Of a stretch of 9,410 bases of DNA, positions 6,425 to 9,410 are shown piece after piece. This DNA comes from Actinobacteria bacterium 13_1_20CM_4_69_9. GTDB taxonomy: Bacteria; Actinomycetota; Thermoleophilia; Gaiellales; Gaiellaceae. How positions within the stretch are numbered: position 1 is the first letter of the stretch; each line of letters begins with the position of its first letter. The translations under genes were made by a program, and so were the position numbers. The DNA lies in contig MNJC01000099.1 of the NCBI GenBank assembly GCA_001920085.1, positions 1 through 9,410 of the forward strand. The letters are read 5' to 3'. Below the pieces are notes generated by a model. It was not told where the DNA came from. It did no database searches and saw only the letters and a program-made list of their open reading frames with translations.

Positions 6425-6898
6425 TCACGACACGGGTGCGTTCATCGCCCGCGTCTCGCTCCAGTCGACGATGAGTTTGCGTTCGGCGAAGTACCACCGC
6501 CCGTCGTGCTTAGTGAAAGCGTCGAGGTAGCGGAGGGAAGCGATCATGATCTTGCGGGTGCCGTCTTCGGTGTACGCGTGGTGGGCGATCGTGTAGCTCT
6601 CGCCGTCTGCTCGGTCACCGTCGAGCGTGATCGTGCTCTGGCCGTTGAAGTGCGTGGTGACTTCGTAGCGGTTGAGGTCTTCGAACACCGGGGTGAGTGC
6701 TTCTCGTCCGCGTAGGACGTAGGTGGGCTCGCTCCCTTCGCCGTCCATGTAGACGGCGAAGACGGTATCGTCGGTGAAGAGTGCCTTCTGCCCTTCGGCG
6801 TCGCGCCGGTCGGCGCAGTGCGCGTAGGCGTCGAACAGCTCGCGCAACGCGAGCCGGTCGGCGGCTTCGGTAGGGCTGAGTTCGGCGTGGTCAGTCAC
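6425..6898 (-). CDS. SnoaL-like / NTF2-fold family protein
   Basis: The 157-residue product has the cone-shaped alpha+beta barrel signature of SnoaL-like proteins: an N-terminal helix pair (ALRELFDAYAHCADRRDAEG), ALFTDDTVFAVY, then THFNGQSTITLDGDRADGES, YTIAHHAY and RWYFAERKL. Relatives include polyketide cyclases, dehydratases and many ring-hydroxylating or steroid-modifying accessory proteins. Tyr25 and Asp30 are in the place where family catalytic residues often lie, but activity cannot be assigned. The start is GTG at 6896-6898, overlapping the glycosylase stop by 4 bp (GTGA); GAGGGG at 6904-6909 on the - strand is a fair ribosome binding site with 5-nt spacing. It is the last gene of the leftward operon. 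Its codons look somewhat less GC-rich than those of hyuAB. Confidence 0.85.
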   Translation of the reverse strand: MTDHAELSPTEAADRLALRELFDAYAHCADRRDAEGQKALFTDDTVFAVYMDGEGSEPTYVLRGREALTPVFEDLNRYEVTTHFNGQSTITLDGDRADGESYTIAHHAYTEDGTRKIMIASLRYLDAFTKHDGRWYFAERKLIVDWSETRAMNAPVS

Positions 6899-7566
6899 GG
6901 TCGCCCCTCGTACTCCGACGCGAACAGGTAGCTCACTGCAAGGCTCCGATACGGCCTCCAGCGGTCCGACACCAGAGCCACTTCGTCTTCAGTCGGCGGG
7001 TGGTCGAAGCCGTAAGCTCGCTGAATCGCGCGTCGTAGCGCGAGGTCGCCCGAGAGGAAAACGTCGGGCCGGTCGAGCGCGACGAGCAGGAACCCGCGTG
7101 CGGTCCACTCCCCGATTCCGGGCACCTCGGTCAGCGCTGCCTCGACTTCTTCGTCGCTCATGCGCGCGAGCGTCTGGTCGTTCAGGCGCCCGTCGACGAA
7201 CCTTTCCGCGAGCGCGCGCAACGTCTCGCCCTTTCGAACCGAGAAGCCGCTGTCTCGCAGCACCTGCGGATCGGCGGCGAGCAGCTCGGCCGGCGAGGGC
7301 ATCTGCCCACCGAACCGCTGCAGTAGATGCGAGATGATCGCCCGCGTCGAGGCGACAGAGAGCTGTTGGCCTGCGACCTGGAAGACGAGTGTTCCGAACG
7401 CATCGAGCGGCGGGAGCTCGTCGATCCAAGCCCGGGGGCGGAAGTCCGGTCGCGCGTCGATCAGTCGCGCGAGCACCGGATCCGCGTTGCGCAGGAACTC
7501 TCGCGCATTGGGATCGGCAAGGGCGGCCCGCTTGCGGGAAGCGGCCTGAACGACGCGCTCGGTCAC
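6895..7566 (-). CDS. DNA-3-methyladenine glycosylase II family (AlkA-like, HhH-GPD)
   Basis: A 223-residue base-excision repair enzyme that would remove alkylated purines such as 3-methyladenine from DNA. The helix-hairpin-helix is clear (LTEVPGIGEWTARGF, residues 145-159), followed by the catalytic aspartate in LSGDLALRRA (Asp174), matching the AlkA Asp in GDL. The upstream segment VFQVAGQQLSVASTRAI (61-77) is the conserved QQ(I/L)S element. No Fe-S cysteine cluster is present, consistent with AlkA rather than EndoIII or MutY. It lacks the N-terminal AlkA extra domain, like many short actinobacterial members. The start is GTG at 7564-7566, with AAGG 4-5 nt upstream (7571-7574 on the - strand). 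It overlaps the SDR remnant's stop by 4 bp and the SnoaL-like start by 4 bp. A repair gene is an odd passenger among metabolic genes, suggesting operon hitchhiking. Confidence 0.9.
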   Translation of the reverse strand: MTERVVQAASRKRAALADPNAREFLRNADPVLARLIDARPDFRPRAWIDELPPLDAFGTLVFQVAGQQLSVASTRAIISHLLQRFGGQMPSPAELLAADPQVLRDSGFSVRKGETLRALAERFVDGRLNDQTLARMSDEEVEAALTEVPGIGEWTARGFLLVALDRPDVFLSGDLALRRAIQRAYGFDHPPTEDEVALVSDRWRPYRSLAVSYLFASEYEGRP

Positions 7567-7783
7567 CGAACCTTCATACCACCATCGACCACGACGTCGA
7601 TCCCCGTGACGTACAAGCTCGCCTCGGAGGCCAGGAAGAGAGCGACGTTCGCCAGTCTTCCAGTCTTCCGAGGCGGCCCAAGAGCGTCGTGTCGAGCATC
7701 TCCAGGGTCCCTCCGCCTTCGCCTTCGTCGAGGTGCGCTCGCGTCGCGCCGCTCCCGATCGCAGCGGGGAGCCGGTCCGTCAA
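7563..7783 (-). pseudogene. Short-chain dehydrogenase/reductase, internally deleted and frameshifted
   Basis: Reading left from TTG at 7781-7783 gives MTDRLPAAIGSGATRAHLDE, then TLEMLDTTLLGRLGRLED. After 7655 the homology moves one frame: ANVALFLASEASLYVTGIDV then VVDGGMKVR and TGA at 7563-7565. GRLG.PEDVANVALFLASE..YVTG....DGG is the standard C-terminal signature of classical SDR enzymes. Full SDR proteins are about 250 residues; the cofactor-binding TGxxxGIG and catalytic YxxxK are absent, so some 170-180 residues are missing between MTDRL and AIGSGATR. A single missing G (expected GACGTGGCG, seen GACTGGCG) explains the second defect. The TTG start overlaps the preceding NTF2 stop (TTGA) and the stop overlaps the glycosylase GTG (GTGA), so both original gene borders appear preserved. 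Whether TTG was the original start is inferred. Confidence 0.82.
7652..7669. repeat. 8-bp tandem repeat at the SDR frameshift
   Basis: CCAGTCTT occurs twice in direct succession (7652-7659, 7660-7667), followed by CC of a third copy. It covers the codons for GRLEDV of the dehydrogenase remnant, exactly where the reading frame breaks. Replication slippage or templated correction at this repeat could have produced the missing base. Confidence 0.7.
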
Positions 7784-8154
7784 GTTTGAGCTGTCAAGAG
7801 TGTGTGCAACACGGCGATTCGTCCATCTCGTACCAGGGCTATGTCGATGCCGCTGACTGCCGGCGGTTGCTCGGGCACGCCAAGGTTGAAGCCGAGCAGT
7901 CCTAGATCGCTGCTGACGTAGACCGGCCCGGCGGCGCTGAACACGAAGTCGGGCATGCGGTCGAGCAGCTTCTGCGCTTGTTCGTTCAACGCCTCATGTC
8001 CGTGGAATGTCCCGTCGGGGTCCGTCCAGGTCACGTCCTCCGTGTAGTTGCGCGCAATCACCTCCAAGCGGCGCTTCGGGTCGCGTTCGCTGAATACCGC
8101 GAAGAGGTTCGCCAGCAACAGCTCGCGGATCCGTGCCGAGTCGGCGACGCTCAT
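7780..8154 (-). CDS. NTF2-like / SnoaL-like family protein
   Basis: The 124-residue product has an NTF2-type layout: N-terminal helices (ARIRELLLANLFAVFSERDP), NYTEDVTWTDPDGTFHG, a helix with AQKLLDRMPDFVF, then strands SAAGPVYVSSDLGLLGFNLG and GIDIALVRDGRIAVLHTLL. The YTEDVTWxDPDG...G pattern is common in small actinobacterial proteins of this fold, often found beside dehydrogenases and hydrolases. The length is normal and both ends look intact. The start is ATG at 8152-8154, overlapping the stop of the 52-codon gene by 4 bp (ATGA); no Shine-Dalgarno is visible, so expression likely depends on coupling. Function could be a ligand-binding, isomerase or dehydratase role; the sequence does not decide. 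It is a different subfamily from the SnoaL-like gene at 6425-6898. Confidence 0.86.
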   Translation of the reverse strand: MSVADSARIRELLLANLFAVFSERDPKRRLEVIARNYTEDVTWTDPDGTFHGHEALNEQAQKLLDRMPDFVFSAAGPVYVSSDLGLLGFNLGVPEQPPAVSGIDIALVRDGRIAVLHTLLTAQT

Positions 8155-8309
8155 GTGCTCAGCAGTCGCTCGTTGAGGACGGTGTCGCCTACGCCCTCTG
8201 CCACGACGCGTTCCAGGCCGGCGCGATGCGCTTCGATCACCACCATGACGGCGTTCTGCGGCGTTAGGAGGTGATCGCCGATCGGGTCGCGGATTGGAAG
8301 GCTCGCCAT
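8151..8309 (-). pseudogene. Isochorismatase/cysteine hydrolase family gene, internally deleted to 52 codons
   Basis: The open frame is uninterrupted but only 52 codons long. Its N-terminus, RDPIGDHLLTPQNAVMVVIE, matches the beginning of YcaC-like isochorismatase-family hydrolases (D.LLTP.N.AL.VID). It then jumps to EAHRAGLERVVAEG, which in such proteins lies near residue 150-165 after GGTS. The last segment, GDTVLNERLLST, may be the original C-terminus. Full members are about 200-215 residues, so the catalytic Asp-Lys-Cys core is missing and hydrolase activity is not expected. The deletion is in frame and leaves both neighbours in register: ATG at 8309 shares one base with the MBL stop (TGATG) and the stop overlaps the NTF2-like start (ATGA). 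It could still be translated to keep coupling. An unrelated genuine small protein is the alternative. Confidence 0.62.
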
Positions 8310-9268
8310 CAGGGATGCACCCACGAGCCGTAGCCGAGGTCGAGCCGGATGGACTGCAGCACCTGGAAGGTCGTGCTCTCGGTGAAGACGTCGGCGGCTG
8401 CGAGCACGCCGGTGTACTTCTCGATCACGGGCGCGGCGGCCGTCGCGACCGTCTCTTCCAGACCGCCTCTGAACGCCGCCCAGGGGTTGTCGGGGTACTT
8501 CGCGAAGTAAGGCGTGTAGTCGACGGTGTCGATGGCCCTCCTCGAGCTCTCGGCGATGTCCGCCATGTACTGCTGGTGCAGCGTCAGGTCGTCGCGGGTG
8601 CCGAGTCGGCCGAGGTGGCCGCCGATGAAGTGCTTCCACGAATAGGCGAGCGCGTTCGCCGGGGCTTCGAGGTAGCCGGGGATGTCCTCGGTCAGGTTCG
8701 ACTGGAAGACCGGCGCCCACCCGGGGTTGACGATGTCGATCAGCATCAGCGCGTCGTGGTCGGGCAGGTGGATGATGATGTTGTCCGGCGAGTGGTTCGC
8801 ACCGTGCCAGGCGAGGTCGATCCGCTCGCCGCCGATCTCGAGGCTGCGATTGTCCTGGAACGTCTCCTCGTTCGGAGGCCTGGCCGGGTCGTCGTCGCGC
8901 AGCAGCAGGTTCCGCGTTTCCTCGTGCCCGATCCGCGTGACGTTCTTATCGAACAGCGATGCCGCGCCGACGTGGTCGGAGTGGTGGTGCGAGTAAATGA
9001 GGTACTCGACCTTGTTGCTGACGCCGTTCTCCGCAGCGACCTCGTCGATCGCCCGCTTGATGTTGTTGCCGAGCGTCGGCGGGGCGTCGAGCACGACGAC
9101 GCCGTCTGACGTTGTCAGGAACGCCGATATATAGGTGCCGTCCGTGACGTAGTAGAGGTTCCGCTCGACTCGGCCGACGTAGTAGCCCTGCTCGTTGAGG
9201 GCCGGCCCGAGCGCCGCGCGCGGGATCGGCGCGTAGTCGGGCAGTGTGGTCGTGTCGGTTGCGCTCAT
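8309..9268 (-). CDS. MBL-fold metallo-hydrolase
   Basis: The 319-residue product is a metallo-beta-lactamase-fold hydrolase, expected to bind two zinc (or similar) ions and hydrolyse an ester, lactone or thioester. The main metal motif HHHSDH is at residues 94-99 (H94, H96, D98, H99), followed by H159 in GANHSPDN, D178 in LMLIDI, and H218 in FIGGH. All ligand positions are filled. The N-terminal strands (NLYYVTDGTYISAFLTTSDG) and a roughly 100-residue helical C-terminal extension (HQQYMADIAESSRRAIDTVD onward) complete it. No signal peptide is seen, so it is likely cytoplasmic. ATG at 9266-9268 follows AAGGAG with 7-nt spacing and overlaps the upstream gene's stop by 4 bp (ATGA). Substrate unknown; neighbours suggest a catabolic cluster with a dehydrogenase, an isochorismatase-type hydrolase and an NTF2-fold protein. 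Confidence 0.92.
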   Translation of the reverse strand: MSATDTTTLPDYAPIPRAALGPALNEQGYYVGRVERNLYYVTDGTYISAFLTTSDGVVVLDAPPTLGNNIKRAIDEVAAENGVSNKVEYLIYSHHHSDHVGAASLFDKNVTRIGHEETRNLLLRDDDPARPPNEETFQDNRSLEIGGERIDLAWHGANHSPDNIIIHLPDHDALMLIDIVNPGWAPVFQSNLTEDIPGYLEAPANALAYSWKHFIGGHLGRLGTRDDLTLHQQYMADIAESSRRAIDTVDYTPYFAKYPDNPWAAFRGGLEETVATAAAPVIEKYTGVLAAADVFTESTTFQVLQSIRLDLGYGSWVHP

Positions 9269-9410
9269 GCCTTCGCTCCTTCCGTTGCGACGGTGGCCCG
9301 CGCCGTGTCGAGATCGAAGATCCGTCCCTGGAGGTCTCCGTCGGGGCCCTCGATTCGACCCGCGTCGGAGAGGCCTCCCACCTTCAACGGCTCGAAGCCG
9401 GCTGTCCTGA
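9265..9410 (-). CDS. C-terminal end of an unidentified protein, possibly NAD(P)/F420 reductase-like (5' part outside window)
   Basis: Reading left from 9408, 47 residues are in frame and end at TGA 9265-9267: a segment AGFEPLKVGGLSDAGRIEGP followed by DGDLQGRIFDLDTARATVAT. The AGFEP..VG.L.DA..IE pattern resembles the end of NADPH-dependent F420 reductase-like and related dinucleotide-binding proteins, where a helix after the Rossmann domain leads into this segment. The nucleotide-binding part would lie outside the window, so the family call is tentative. The stop overlaps the MBL-fold start by 4 bp, making it an upstream member of the same operon. Coding is supported by this overlap and by frame continuity. 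Confidence 0.5.
   Translation of the reverse strand, partial: RTAGFEPLKVGGLSDAGRIEGPDGDLQGRIFDLDTARATVATEGAKA
9276..9281 (-). promoter_or_regulatory. Ribosome binding site of the MBL-fold gene
   Basis: On the - strand AAGGAG lies 7 nt before the ATG at 9268. It is the best Shine-Dalgarno sequence in the leftward operon, and it sits inside the last codons of the upstream gene, so the hydrolase can initiate independently of coupling. Confidence 0.75.

Noticed and set aside
7563..7783. Programmed ribosomal frameshift in the SDR gene
   Set aside because: No slippery heptamer is seen and the catalytic core is missing anyway, so a frameshift would not yield an active enzyme.
8310..8720. N-terminal extension of the 52-codon gene to about 189 residues
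   Set aside because: It lies in a shadow frame of the MBL-fold gene and is Arg-rich; homology begins at the ATG at 8309 that overlaps the MBL stop.
8294..9109. 271-codon open frame on the + strand opposite the MBL-fold gene
   Set aside because: No recognisable domain; the opposite strand encodes a complete HHHSDH metallo-hydrolase. Antisense shadow.
1..9410. CRISPR array, tRNA/rRNA genes, insertion sequence or prophage genes
   Set aside because: No regularly spaced repeats, no transposase or integrase motifs and no recognisable RNA gene were seen on either strand.

Overview
The window is GC-rich, densely packed bacterial DNA with GTG and TTG starts and almost no intergenic space. Protein flavour (SelB, a nitrilase of the HRKLMPTNHERLVWG type, a split hydantoinase pair, SnoaL/NTF2-like proteins and a possible F420-linked reductase) suggests a high-GC actinobacterium, perhaps of the Thermoleophilia/Solirubrobacterales type. 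That placement is an impression from residue patterns; no search was run.

Region 1 (1-1132, + strand) is the 3' part of selB, the selenocysteine-specific elongation factor. Region 2 (1107-5676, - strand) is a tight four-gene operon transcribed leftward: hyuA, hyuB, a MOSC-domain protein and a nitrilase. Three of these genes overlap by 1 or 4 bp and the other gap is 9 bp. The operon looks like a module for ATP-dependent ring or amide hydrolysis and nitrile/amide nitrogen release, but the substrate cannot be read from the sequence.

Region 3 (5694-6409, + strand) holds two broken genes. One is a HAD-family phosphatase that has lost its cap domain and shifted frame. The other is a small, scrambled 3' remnant of a sensor histidine kinase. 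A strong stem-loop lies between them.

Region 4 (6425-9410, - strand) is a second leftward operon in which every junction is a stop/start overlap. In transcription order it holds the end of an unidentified (perhaps NAD(P)/F420 reductase-like) gene, an MBL-fold hydrolase, a 52-codon internally deleted isochorismatase-type gene, an NTF2-like protein, an internally deleted and frameshifted short-chain dehydrogenase, an AlkA-type DNA glycosylase, and a SnoaL-like protein.

The most unusual property is repeated internal deletion. In the HAD, dehydrogenase and isochorismatase genes both ends are recognisable, and the start/stop overlaps with neighbours survive, while the catalytic middle is gone. 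SelB also appears about one winged-helix domain short. This is either real gene decay through local deletions or an assembly artefact, and read mapping would decide. I see no CRISPR array, tRNA, rRNA or insertion sequence.
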